Part shown: piece after piece, positions 15,001-27,000 of the stretch
Numbering within the stretch: position 1 is the first letter of the stretch
Layout: the number at the start of each line of letters is the position of its first letter
Assembly (NCBI GenBank): GCA_905234785.1
Contig: CAJOIP010000003.1
Span: forward strand, 51,184-115,183
DNA from: an uncultured Eggerthellaceae bacterium
GTDB lineage: Bacteria > Actinomycetota > Coriobacteriia > Coriobacteriales > Eggerthellaceae
Length of the DNA stretch: 64,000 bases
Direction: 5' to 3'
The notes under the pieces: generated by a model
Told to the model about the DNA's origin: nothing
What the model saw: the letters and a program-made list of their open reading frames with translations, nothing else
Database searches by the model: none
Position numbers and translations under genes: made by a program

Positions 15001-18000
15001 CGTTTCGGCAGCAACCCCAACGCCTGGTGGTACTACCATATCAGCACGAAGACGCTGCACATCGGCACCGATACCGACCAGGGCGCGGTGACGGAAACGT
15101 ACAAGAACCTGCCGTGGCTGACCAAGATCACGTGGAACAACCAAACCGTTCCGCATGTGCCGCTCGCGACGGTCGACCACATCGTGACGCACGGTCAGCT
15201 GCTGCTTCCGTCCCAGGCCGAGTACTGGTTCGCCCCGTGGGAAGATTACGATGAAAACGGCGACGGCGTGGGCACGCAGGGCTACACGAAGAACCTGTCG
15301 TTCGACGGCACGGGCGTGAACATGGCGAATGTCACCAACATGAAGGGTTTCTTCGCCAACATGACCAAGCTGACGAATCTGACCGACGTGAGCGGGTGGA
15401 ACATCTCGCGCGTCACCGATTTCTCGGGCATGTTCGCTGGCGATGCCCAGCTGAACAACCTCAATTCGATTTCGACGTGGCGTCCTTCCAACGTCACCGA
15501 TTTCTCCGAGATGTTCAAGGGTTGCGCAGCCCTTGGCAACACGAACGATTCGCTCGGCAGCTTGTCCCAGTGGACCACTTCCTCGGCGCTTTCCATGAGG
15601 GACATGTTCGCCGACTGCACGACCATGACGACCACGTCGTTCGCATACCTGTGGAACACGTCGAATGTAACCGACTTCTCCGGCATGTTCAGCGGGTGCT
15701 GGAACCTCGAGACGCTCGACCTTTCCGGTTGGGACATGCAGGCAGCCCAAACGGTTGAAGACCTGGTCAGCGCAACAAGCGCCCACCGTTCGAAGATCAT
15801 GTACGTCATCGTCAGCCAAAGTTCGGTCTTCGATACCGAGACGCGCGTGGACGGCTTGCCCGATTCGGGTCTGAACGACAACCTGCTCGGCCGCACGCAG
15901 GGTGATGGCATCTGGACCATGCCCAACGACGTGTGGTTCGGCAACTCGACGCTGCTCGGCTTGCGCTACCCAGTGGGGAGCACCATCCTGGGCACCATCA
16001 CCTACACCTGGGACGACACGCGCCTGGGCGGCCGCTTCAAGAACCAGGGCGCCTGGTGGTACTGGCTGAAGTCCGACAAGTCGCTGCATTTGGGCACGAA
16101 CGACGACACGCGCCAGCAAGTGACCGAGGGCTTCGGCGAAGGCGCCGATCCGCTGCCGTGGCTGGGCGTCGTGCCGCGCGACGAGGTGTACACCATCACC
16201 TCGCAGGGCAAGCTGGGCCTGCCGGCCGATGCGCGCTCGTGGTTCTCGGGCGAGGGCACCGACGGCTACCCGAACCTCACGAGCTTCAACGGCAGCGGCC
16301 TGAGCTTCTCCATCGTCACCAACATGTCGGGCCTGTTCGCGAACAACCCCAAGCTCGAAGACGTGCTGGGCGTTGCCGCGTGGGAGGTTGCGGGCGTCAC
16401 CGACTTCTCGAACATGTTCTCGGGCGACCACAAGCTGAACGACTTGGAGTACGTGTCGTACTGGCGCGCCCCGAAGGTCACGAATTACTCGGGCATGTTC
16501 AGGGATTGCCGGGCGTTCAACGATGACTCCCTCGCGCAAATCTGCGGGTGGAACACGCAGGCCGCCGTAAACATGTCCGAAATGTTCAGCGGTTGCAACA
16601 GCGCGAACGCCCCCTTGGACAACGACGACAATCCGACGGGCTTCACCACCACGGTGGCGTTGAAGTCGTGGGATGTCGCGAACGTCACCAACTTCTCGGG
16701 CATGTTCAAGGATTGCTCGGGCCTCGTGACGTTCGACATCACGAACTGGAACATGAAGAAAGCGACTTCGGTTGCCACGACCACGGGTAGCGGCGAAGAC
16801 CAAGTGACGACGTACTCCGAAGGCGTCGTGGACTTCCTCGCCGGCTGCTCGGGGCTGAGGCACGTCATCGTGGGCCCGAACGCCGTGCTCATGATGGACG
16901 GCGAAGTCGACGCCGACGGCGACCCGCTTTCGGGCCTGAACAACAAGATCAGCGGCCGCAGCGCTTCCGACGGCCGTTGGGTGCTGGAAAACCCGCCTGC
17001 CGCTCAGACGTGGTGGGACAACACGTCGAAGCTGGCGATGCGCTACACCGACAGCCACTCGCAGACCGGCACGCTCACCTACAACTGGGACGACAAGTAC
17101 CTGGGCGGCCGCTTCACGAACCAGCGCGCCTGGTGGTGGTTCTCGAAGCCCGGCATGGACAACGCCGATGAATACACGCTGCACCTGGGCACCGACAACG
17201 ACGCCATGCAGGCCGTCACCGAAACGTACGACCAGCTGCCGTGGGTCGGCGCCGTGCCCATGAACCAGGTGAAGTACATCACCTCGCAGGGCCGCCTGCT
17301 TCTGCCCGAGGATGCCAGCTACTGGTTCTCGTCGGCGCCTTCGAAGGATTGGTTCCCCAACAACAAGACGGCCACGGTGGCCAACTACACCGAGCTGCTC
17401 AGCTTCGACGGCGAAGGCCTCGACGTCTCGAGCGTCACGAACATGACCGGCTTCTTCGCGGGCAACCCGAAGCTCGAAACCATCACGGGCACGACGAGCA
17501 CGAGCACGTGGAACGTGTCGCATGTGCTGTACTTCGACGACCTGTTCAGGGGCGATTCGTCCCTGAGCGATTTCTCAAGCGTTTCGGGTTGGAAGACGCA
17601 GGGCGCCAAGCGCATGGCGGGCGTGTTCCGGGACTGCACGAGCATGGTGGACAACAGCGACGTCGTTTCGTGGCGCACGCAGAACGTCGAGACGTTCGCG
17701 GACATGTTCAACGGCTGCTCGAACCTTGAAGAACTCGACCTTTCAAGCTGGAACATGCTCTCGACGCTGAGCGTGGCAGGCATGTTCAGCGGCTGCTCGA
17801 AGCTCGAGAAGATCACCGTGACGGCAGCCTCGGTGCTCATGACCGGCCGCACCCTCGGCGATGAACAGCCCGATTCGGGCCTGAACAACCTGCTGTCCGG
17901 GCGCATGCCCAGCCAGGGTATGTGGAGGCTCGTCGGCGGCACCTGGTTCGACAGCTCGAGCAGGCTGTCCGAACGCTACCCGAAGGACGGCAGCGAGTTC

Positions 18001-21000
18001 GGTGGCACGCTGACCTACATCTGGGATGACGAGCACCTGGGCGGGCGCTTCACGCCGAACGGCGGCACATGGTGGATTTACACGAAGGCGACGAAGAACC
18101 TCACCATCGGCGCCGATGACGATGCCGAAGACCTCGTCATCACCGACGCGCGCACGTTCGACGGCGACGAAATGACCGCCTCGGTCGTCAACAAGCTTCC
18201 GTGGGAAGATTGCGTGATCGACCTTGACCTCGTCACGAGCGTCAACACGCAGGGCGACATCACCATCCAGAACCCGGCGAACTGGTTCCGCGGCTATGGC
18301 GAGCTTGCCTCGTTCGACGGCTCGGGCATGAACGTCAACGGTGCCACCAGCCTTGCCCACTTCTTCGCGGGCGATTCGGAACTGGAATCGATCGAGGGCA
18401 TCGGCGAATGGAACGTCAGCTCCGTTTCCGACTTCAAGTACCTGTTCTACGGTGCCGAGTCGCTCGATGACGACGATTTCGAACAGCTCGAAGATTGGGT
18501 CACCAGCAGCGCGACGAATTTCTCGCATATGTTCGCCGGCTGCCTGAGCATGACGACCAACAGCCCGCTCGTGGGTTGGAACACTTCGCATGTGCTCGAT
18601 TTCTCGTACATGTTCGATGGTTGCTCGGAACTGGCCGAGGCCAACTTCGCGCGGTGGGTCATGACCGCGGCCACCACGGTCGAAAACATGCTGCGGGCAT
18701 GCACGGGCATCACCACCATCATGCTGGGCAACAAGAGCGTGCTCGGCGGCCGGTACGTGAAGACCGAGGACCTGGTGCTGAATCCGGCCAAGACGTACTA
18801 TGTCGAAACCGGTGAGCGCTACGTCATCGTGAAGACGCCCGTGGTCGAAGACCTTGCGACGTACTTCCTGAAGCAAGGCAACGATTACGTGCCCGTCGAC
18901 CAGACCGACGCCGTCGATCCGAACGCGACGTATTACCGTTATGCCGGCAAGACCTACACCGAGGTGAAGACGCTTTCCGCCGACGACATCGACAAGTACT
19001 ACGAAGTGGTCGGCGATGCGGGCCTGAACAACACGCTTGAGGGCCGCGCCGACACCGACGGGCGTTGGGTGCTTTCGACCGGGGCGTGGTTCGACGGTTC
19101 GCCGCGCCTGACGGCCCTGTACCCGCTCGGCTATGCCGGCGACAACAACGAGATAAGGGTTGCCGACGACGACGGCAACATCAACACGCGCGGCACCTGC
19201 CTGTACAACTGGGATGACGACTATCTGGGTGGCCGCTTCGCCAGCAACGAGGGCGCTTGGTGGTCGTACAACAAGGAAACGAAGACGCTGACGCTGGGCA
19301 CGTACGGCACGGGCGTCACGCGCGCGGTTACCGAACGCTACTACGAGCTGCCGTGGCTGCGCATCGTCGACCTCAAGCAGGTGCTCGCCATCACGTCGCA
19401 GGGCAACCTGCAGCTCCCGTCCGATGCGTCGTACTGGTTCTCGTCGAAGCCGTACCGCAGCGCGGGTTCGCCCCTGACGGATCAGAGCGACCTCACCACC
19501 TACACGGGAACGCCCACGGCGCATGCGGAAACGTCCGAGCAGATCTGGGCGATCTGCAGCGGCGATTATTACGACTACCTCGAGTCGTCCACGTTCAGCC
19601 TGGAAAAGGACAAGACATACACGCTTGCGGTGTGGATGAAGGGCGATGCCTACGCCCATTACTCCAATTACGATCCGAAGGGCTTCGGGGTCGAGCTCAA
19701 CTACAACGTGAGCAACAACCAGTACACGACCGCCAACCGCGTGGCCGTGCTGCACATGCCGACCACGGGCCTGGACGAGTTCACCTACATGGAGGTTTCG
19801 TTTGTCGCCCCGGATTCGCGCGACGATTACCGTCTCCTTTTGTGGGTCAACTACCTCGAGAACGGCCAAGAGCGGCATGACTTCTGGTTCAGGGGCATCA
19901 GCGTTTTCGAGGCGGAAGGCTACGTGAACCTCGAAAGCTTCGACGGCCGCGGCCTCGACATGTCCGAAGTGACGAACATGCAGGATTTCCTGTCGGCCAA
20001 CCCGAAGCTCAGCACGCTGCGCAACACGACCAACTGGAACACGGCCAAGGTCACCACGCTCGAGTCGCTCTTCGAGGGCGATAACAGCCTGGTCGAAGTC
20101 TCGAAGCTCGCCAACTGGGATACATCCGAAGTCACGACCATGAAGAACGCGTTCGCCGACTGCTCGATGCTGCAGACCAATGCGGGCCTCGCGGGTTGGA
20201 ACACGGAAAAGGTCACCGATTTCACGGGCATGTTCAAGCACGATACGGGGCTCGAGTACTTCACCGTGGGCGGCTGGGATATGTCGCTCGCCCAATCGCA
20301 GGACGGCCTGCAGGACATGGTGCTCGGCTGCATCAACATCAGCACCGTCGGCGCCTCGCAGCTGTCGCTGCTCGAGGGCATCGGCCTGACCGAGCTTTCC
20401 ACCCGCCAAACGCCCATGGGCATGTGGGTATACGAAAGCCCCGTCGATGAAACCACCTGGTACGGCAGCACGAACGACTTGGCCGACCGTTACTCGACGC
20501 AATTCGCGAAGGTCGACGGCATCATGACGTACGTTTGGGATCCCACGCGGGTCGGTGGCCGCTTCACGCGCAACGGCGGCACGTGGTGGTACTACACGAA
20601 GACCACGAACACGCTGACCATCGGCGCGGACGGCCGTCCGAACACCGATAAGACCATCACGGCTACGCGCACGTTCAACGAAAACGACGTTCAGACGTCG
20701 CTGCTGCCGTGGGAAGTCGACAACCTGGTGCCGCTCGAGGACATCTACAAGATCGAGATGAAGAACAACGTGCGCATCGCTGACATGTCGAACTGGTTCC
20801 GCGGCTATACCGAGCTGACCCAATTCGATGGCACCGACTTCAATCCCGTCAGCACCACGAGCATGGCGCACCTGTTCCACGGCGACACGAAGCTCGCCAC
20901 GATCGTGGGCCTCGACACGTGGAAGAACTACACTGCCAGCGTCACCGATTTCTCGTACATGTTCTACGACAACGAGAGCCTGCCGAATTCCAGTCTGGTG

Positions 21001-24000
21001 CAAATCGGCACCTGGGTGACGGACGGCGCGCTGAACATGTCGCACATGTTCTACGGCTGCGAGCAGATCGTCGACGTGACGGCGCTCGCACGCCAAGCTG
21101 GCCTGGAGTACGGCGTGGCGTGGAACACGCAGCTCGTCAGGGACTTCTCGGGCATGTTCGAGGGAACGGGCCTTGTGGACGCCTCGCCCATCGGCAACTG
21201 GTACACTCCGGAAGGCAACAACTTCCAGCGCATGTTCTACGGCTGCAGCGAGCTTCTGACGATCAGCTTCGCGAGTTGGGACATGCTGAAGGCCAATTCC
21301 GACAGCATGCTGACCGACATGCTAACGGGCTGCAACAAGCTGACGAAGATTTCGCTGGGCACGAGGTCGGTGCTCGAGGGCACGGGCTTCGGCAGCCTGG
21401 AAGGCCATTCCGACGACGACGGCTGCTGGGTGCGCGTGCAAGACGAGCTGAACACCGCGTACTGGACCGGCGCCACGTCGATGCTGCTGCGGATGTACGA
21501 CAGCGACGGCAACACGTACAACCCGGCGACGTACGAATGGGAGGGCGGCACTATCCGCGGTTACTTCCCGACGAACGAGGCCATGTGGTGGACGTACAAC
21601 TACAACAACCACACGCTGACCATCGGCTTCGACGTGGAATTCGGCACCAGCGACTTCTCGGTGGAAGAATCGCGCAACTCGCAGCCGTGGTCGACGCTGC
21701 ACACGAGCGATATCCCGGCGAACGGCGACATCTACGACGCCATCGAGGTCGTGAACGTCGAGCACGAGATAATACTGAAGAACCCGCAGATGTGGTTCGC
21801 AAACTACCACGCCCTGAAGAGCGTCAACCTTGGGTATGTGCGCTTCCTTTCCGAAGGCGAGCCGACTAACCTGAACCTGTCGTACTTCTTCGCGAACGAC
21901 CAGCAGCTCACCGACATTTCGGGTCTCACCTCGTGGGATGTCAGCAACATCACCAACTTCTCGCACATGTTCGACGGCTGCACAACGCTTGCCGAGCTCG
22001 ACCTGAGCACGTGGGACATGTCCGAGAAGTCGGTCAACGATGCGACCGTGACGCCGAATGTGGCCAGCATGTTCGACAACGCGCCGAAGCTGGTGAAGCT
22101 GACGCTCACCCCCAACGTCGTGCTGGAAGGCACCGGTCTCGAGGCGCTTCCCAACCGCGTTTTCGGCAGCGGCTTGTGGAAGGTCACGGTCGACAACGGC
22201 GACGGCACCTTCACCTACACCGACGTCGAGGCGATGTCCAACGACCCGAAGGCCGGCTCCACCGCTTCGCTCGTCGCGCTGTACCCGAAGGAGGGCGGCT
22301 CCACGACGGGCGCCATCACGTACACGTGGCACCTCGAGGGCTATTTCCCGACGGCCGAAGGGAATAACTCGAACGTGTACTGGAAGTACTTCGCCGAGGG
22401 CGGCCACGATTCCCTCAACGACACCAACCACGATTCCAACACGCTCATCATCGGCCTGGTGAAGAAGATTTCCGATGGCGGCGACCCGAAGTTCGAATCG
22501 CTCTACGACCAGATGCCGTGGCTGCCCTCCGTGGACAGGGATGCGGTGGAGCACGTGAAGGTGTACGACAACGCCCAGCCGCAGCAGGGCCAGGAGAACA
22601 GCGGCATGGCCAGCTGGTTCGCCAACTACGCGCAGCTGCAGTCGTTCGACGGCCGCGGGCTCGACACGTCGCAGGTGAAGACGTTCGTCGACATGTTCCG
22701 CTACGACACCAACCTGACGTACGTCGACATCAGCACGTGGCATATGCGCGGCGCCAACGACGAAGTGCTGCGCACGAACATGTTCTCGGGCACGGGCATC
22801 ACGAACATCGTCGTGGGCGAATACGTCGTGCTGACCGATGCAGGCCTGACGGGCAGCGTGCTTTCCGCCGGGCAGAAGAACGTGGCCGACGAAAGCTGGA
22901 CGACTCGCGGTCCCCTGGTGAGCGTCGACGCCGAAACGAACACGATTACGATAACGCCCGACAATGCATGGGAGATCTGGTACACGCCCGTTACGCTGTA
23001 CGGCGGCGTGACGTACTGCCTGACCGCCACGTGGAAGGGCGACGCGTTCACGGCCAATTCCGGCAGCGGTGGCGGCTTCTTCGGCCTGGAAGTGAACAGC
23101 CGGGCCGTTTCGGAAAACTCGCTTTCTACCCGCGCTGGCTACATCGCGTTCGATTTGAGCGGACGCAGCGAATTCGCCACCGATTCCTGCACCTTCACCG
23201 TTCCGGGCACGGGTCCGCAGCAGTATTACCTGGGCTTCCAGGGCGGTTACCTGACCGACCGGACGGGTACGTTCAGCTTCACGTTCGATGACATCAACCT
23301 GTACCCGGTGAACGGTTTCTGGCGCACTGTGAAGAAGAACGATGTCACGATTGAAAAGGACAAAGACCGTTGGTTCGACACGACGGCCAACCTCGAAAAT
23401 TACCGCTACACCGACGAGGGCCATAAGCTGGGCGCCTACGATTCCGAAACCCACGAGTACGAGCCCGGTCCGGCGCTGACCGATACGTACGAGTTCGAGT
23501 GGGTGCACGGCCAAGGCTACACGTTCGCTGACCTCGACACGACCGAGAACGGCGATTACGCGGGCTACCGCAACCTGTTCTGGGGCGTCGATTCCATCAC
23601 CAACACGTTCTATCTGGGCGCCGGTCCCGGCACCGTGACGAACCTGCCCACGTTCGAAACCGTCGAGGAAACCCCCGCCCTGTATCACAACAGCTGGATC
23701 GACTGCGGCAACCACAACAATCATGGTGCGGATGTTTACACGTCAAAGCTCGACATGGAGTATTCGACCGCGCCGTGGTTCGGCGTGCTGCCGAGCAGCT
23801 CGGTACAGTATGTGAAGACGTTCGGCCAGGCCATCGTGGAAGATGCGCAACTGTGGTTCGGCGGTATATTCGGCATCGGCGGCAAGGGCACCGGTTACGA
23901 GGGAGATTACAACTGGTCGTACTTCTCGAGCGTCAAGAACGAATGCGGTTATCCCTCCCCGCCGTTGACGGCAGCCACGCAAAGCGCATACCTGGCCCAT

Positions 24001-27000
24001 CGCGTGTTCCAGACGCTCATCGGCTTCGACGGCTCCGGCCTTGTCGTGAACGCCGCGTCGGTCATCACGAACCTGTTGCGCGATTTGCCCAACCTGCAAA
24101 GCGTGAACTTCGACGGCTGGAACATGGTCGACATGACCGACGAAGAGCAGCTCGCGCACATGCTGTATAAGGACAGTGCCATCAACGAGATAACCCTCAG
24201 CGAAAAGGGCACGCTGTACGGCACCGATTGGGACCTGTTGCTGGAAACGTACAATGCCAACCATAAGGACAGCTCGTGGCAAGACCAATACGTCGAATCC
24301 GACACATCGCACTGGCTGGGCTCGACGGAAGACCTGCTGAACCGTTACCCGAGCGACGGCACCGGCGCCGGCAACGCAGCGGGCATGGGCGCGCGCACGT
24401 ACGTGCTGCAGCAGACGCAGCTCGGCGGCCGCTTCCTGAGCAACGAGGGTGCCTGGTGGCGTTACATCACCGAAAGCGAAGTCGACTCCGAAACTGGCGT
24501 GTTCGTCTTCAAGGGCAAGCCCTACAAGGCACATTCGCTCATCATCGGCACCGATAGCACGTACGACGTCACCGTCAGCGAGTACGGGGCCACGAACATG
24601 CCGTGGACCAAGGTGCTGACCTACGCCAATTCGCCGATCGTGTACGTGTTCACGGTTGCTAGTGAAACCGATGGGCGCGTGCATCCGGAAAGCTTGAACA
24701 GCTGGTTCAACAACTACGGTTCGGGAACCGGCGAAGCAGGTGCCAACGGCTACTACAACAGCTTCGAAACGTTCGACGGTTCGGGCTTGCGCATCGACGA
24801 GGACACGACGAGCTTCGCCTATCTGTTCGCCAGCGATTCGGCGCTCAAGAGCATCAACCTTGTCGGTTGGGACATGGTTCACACCGATGCCGACTTCACG
24901 GCCGCAGATTACCAGGCCATGCTCCAGGGCATGTTCCAAAACGCCACGGCTCTCGAAACCATGACGCTCGACGATAGGGTGGTGCTCGGCACCTTCTCGA
25001 GTCAGGACGGCGTGTCTTCGTCCACCCAGGCGGTCGGCTTCGATGCTACGGCGTATGGCACGGGCGTGGTGGCTCGCTGGATTTCCACTTATGTGCCGAA
25101 CCTCGATGAAGACTGGCCCATCGGCGAAGGTCCCGACTACAGCCCGCTTGACGTGCGCTCGACGTTCGAAAGCGACCTCGAGCATGGTGTGTATTCGCTC
25201 ATCGACTGGTACAACGATTCCGCTTCGACCACCCATGGCGTGGGCCCGATCACGTGGACGTGGACGTACGGCACCGTGTTCAAGTTCGAGCACAACCTCA
25301 ATCCGTACGACCCGAACATAAACGGCACGATGAACGACGTGTTCCGCCCATACGGTTACGAGTACACGCTTCCTTCCGAAAAGAATACGAACGGCAGCAC
25401 GCTTTACACGCGCGACAACTACCGCCTGCAGTGGTGGTACTACCTGAAGAACGGGCAACGCGTCGAGTTCTACAACGATCCCGACACCGGCGGCGAGACG
25501 ATCATGGTGACCGCGGAGACGTACGGCACGACCACCACGTGGTACGCCGACTGGGCGCTCGTCGGCAAGAGCGTGCTCACGTATGACCCGAACCTCGTGG
25601 ACGTCGAGCAGCCTACAGGTGGCATCTACGCCATCGACAACGCCGGCACCGATATCGAGCTGAGCAGCTTCGACAAGGACCTGAACCCCGAAGTGTACAT
25701 GTACAAGAAGGGCTACCACCTGATCGGCTGGAGCACGACGCCCGACCGCAACGATGGCGCGTTCTACGAGGTTGGCCAGCTGTACCGCATGCGCTGGGTC
25801 GACGGCTACACGCTTTCGTACTTCGAAAAGAAGGACGCGCAGGGCAACACGATCATGCAAGACGGCAAGGTCGTGTACGACACCGAAAAGACCGAGACCG
25901 TCACCGCCACCTTGTGGGACGACGCGCTGAAGAGGAACGTCGACTTCACCATCGTGGTGGCGTTCGGCGGTTACGACGACACGGGCAAGCCCTACGTGGC
26001 GTACCGCCAGAAGCTATACGCCATTTGGGAAGTGGCGACGGGCTTCTCGGTATGGTACGACACCGATGGCGGCTCGGCCATCGAGAGCAAGACCGGCTTG
26101 GCCTTCGACGACGCGTACCTCATGCCCGAGGAAACGCCCACGAAGGACGGCTACGTGTTCGACCACTGGTACTACTACGCGTACACGGACACGGGCCATC
26201 AGAACCCGATCCTTTTGAACGAGAGCAATAACCCGTTGCTGACGTACGGCTTCCTGACCGACGACGACGATCAGTCGCATCACGGCACGATCTACGCGGC
26301 TTTCACGCGCACGCAGGTGAAGCTTACGTTCATCGCGTACGAGCATGGCTACATCCTGAACGGCACTGAATACGAGGATGCTGGCGGCAGGACGTACACG
26401 AAGCTCGAGCTGTATGTCGAACGCGACGAAGAGGTCCGTTACGCGAACGGCACCCGCCCGACCGCCACGGCCGTGGCCGACCCCGGCTACCGCGTGGTGT
26501 GGACGAACGACTTGTACGGCAACAATTCCAACCACACGCAGACATCGTTGATTCTCAGCTACGAGGCCATTCTGAACGAGGCCAAGGAATACCTGGCCAA
26601 CGGCACGTGGAACAACACATACCGCGAAGTCGTGTTCACGGCCACGTTCATGCCCAAGACCTACAAGATCATGTTCGAAGCGGTTGGCGGCAATCAGGGC
26701 TCTAAATGGGTCGACGCCATGGAAAACATCGTGTTCGGCGAGCGCATCGTACTGCCCGACGGCGGCACTGCGGACACGGTGACGAAACCCGGCTTCGTGT
26801 TCGTCGGCTGGAACACCAGCACCGAAAAGGGCGGCACGCACTACGACGCCGGCTCGGCTGTCGATGGTTTCACGGTCGACAATTACGGCAACCTGCTGGA
26901 AAACAACGGCGAGGTCATCCTGTACGCCGAGTGGTACGAGACGTACATGTCGGTCACGTACGAGGTGCAAGTGGGTGGCATCCTGCTGAACTCCGGCAAC

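Larger units (their letters stand above)
10732..17979 (+). repeat. Run of type II leucine-rich modules (modules 12-17)
   Basis: These six modules (and module 19) differ consistently from the others. The strand before the solenoid reads LP-A-YWFS or YWFAP instead of NP-WF, and most use LHLGT or LHIGT in place of LTIG. Examples are LPSDASYWFSAYN (10978), LPANAQQWFSSY, LPATSQYWFAPW, LPSQAEYWFAPW, LPADARSWFSG and LPEDASYWFSSAP. The site just after WFS accepts inserts from a few residues up to about 208 residues. Their contiguity suggests they arose by tandem duplication of one founder module within the gene. Module 18, of type I, interrupts the run before module 19. Confidence 0.75.
1..25095 (+). 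repeat. Block of about 24 concatenated BspA-like leucine-rich modules
   Basis: Each module starts with a cap containing a GRF motif, then AWW, a (L)TIG strand and LPW. It continues with a WF-Y-L-FDGSGLD strand and several 26-residue repeats of the type W(N/D)TS-VT-FS-MF-GC-L, characteristic of BspA/DUF285 proteins. It closes with a GW or MW, WFGST, RY(P) cap. Using the closing RY (or its equivalent) as boundary, modules end near 993, 1905, 2787, 3456, 4389, 5292, 6420, 7878, 8988, 9993, 10731, 12294, 13908, 14934, 15969, 17046, 17979, 19122, 20493, 21498, 22284, 23409, 24348 and 25095. Typical length is about 300 residues; longer ones carry insertions. Cysteine recurs in almost every MF-GC repeat. 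BspA-type repeats are known for binding host matrix proteins; the ligand here is unknown. Confidence 0.9.
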
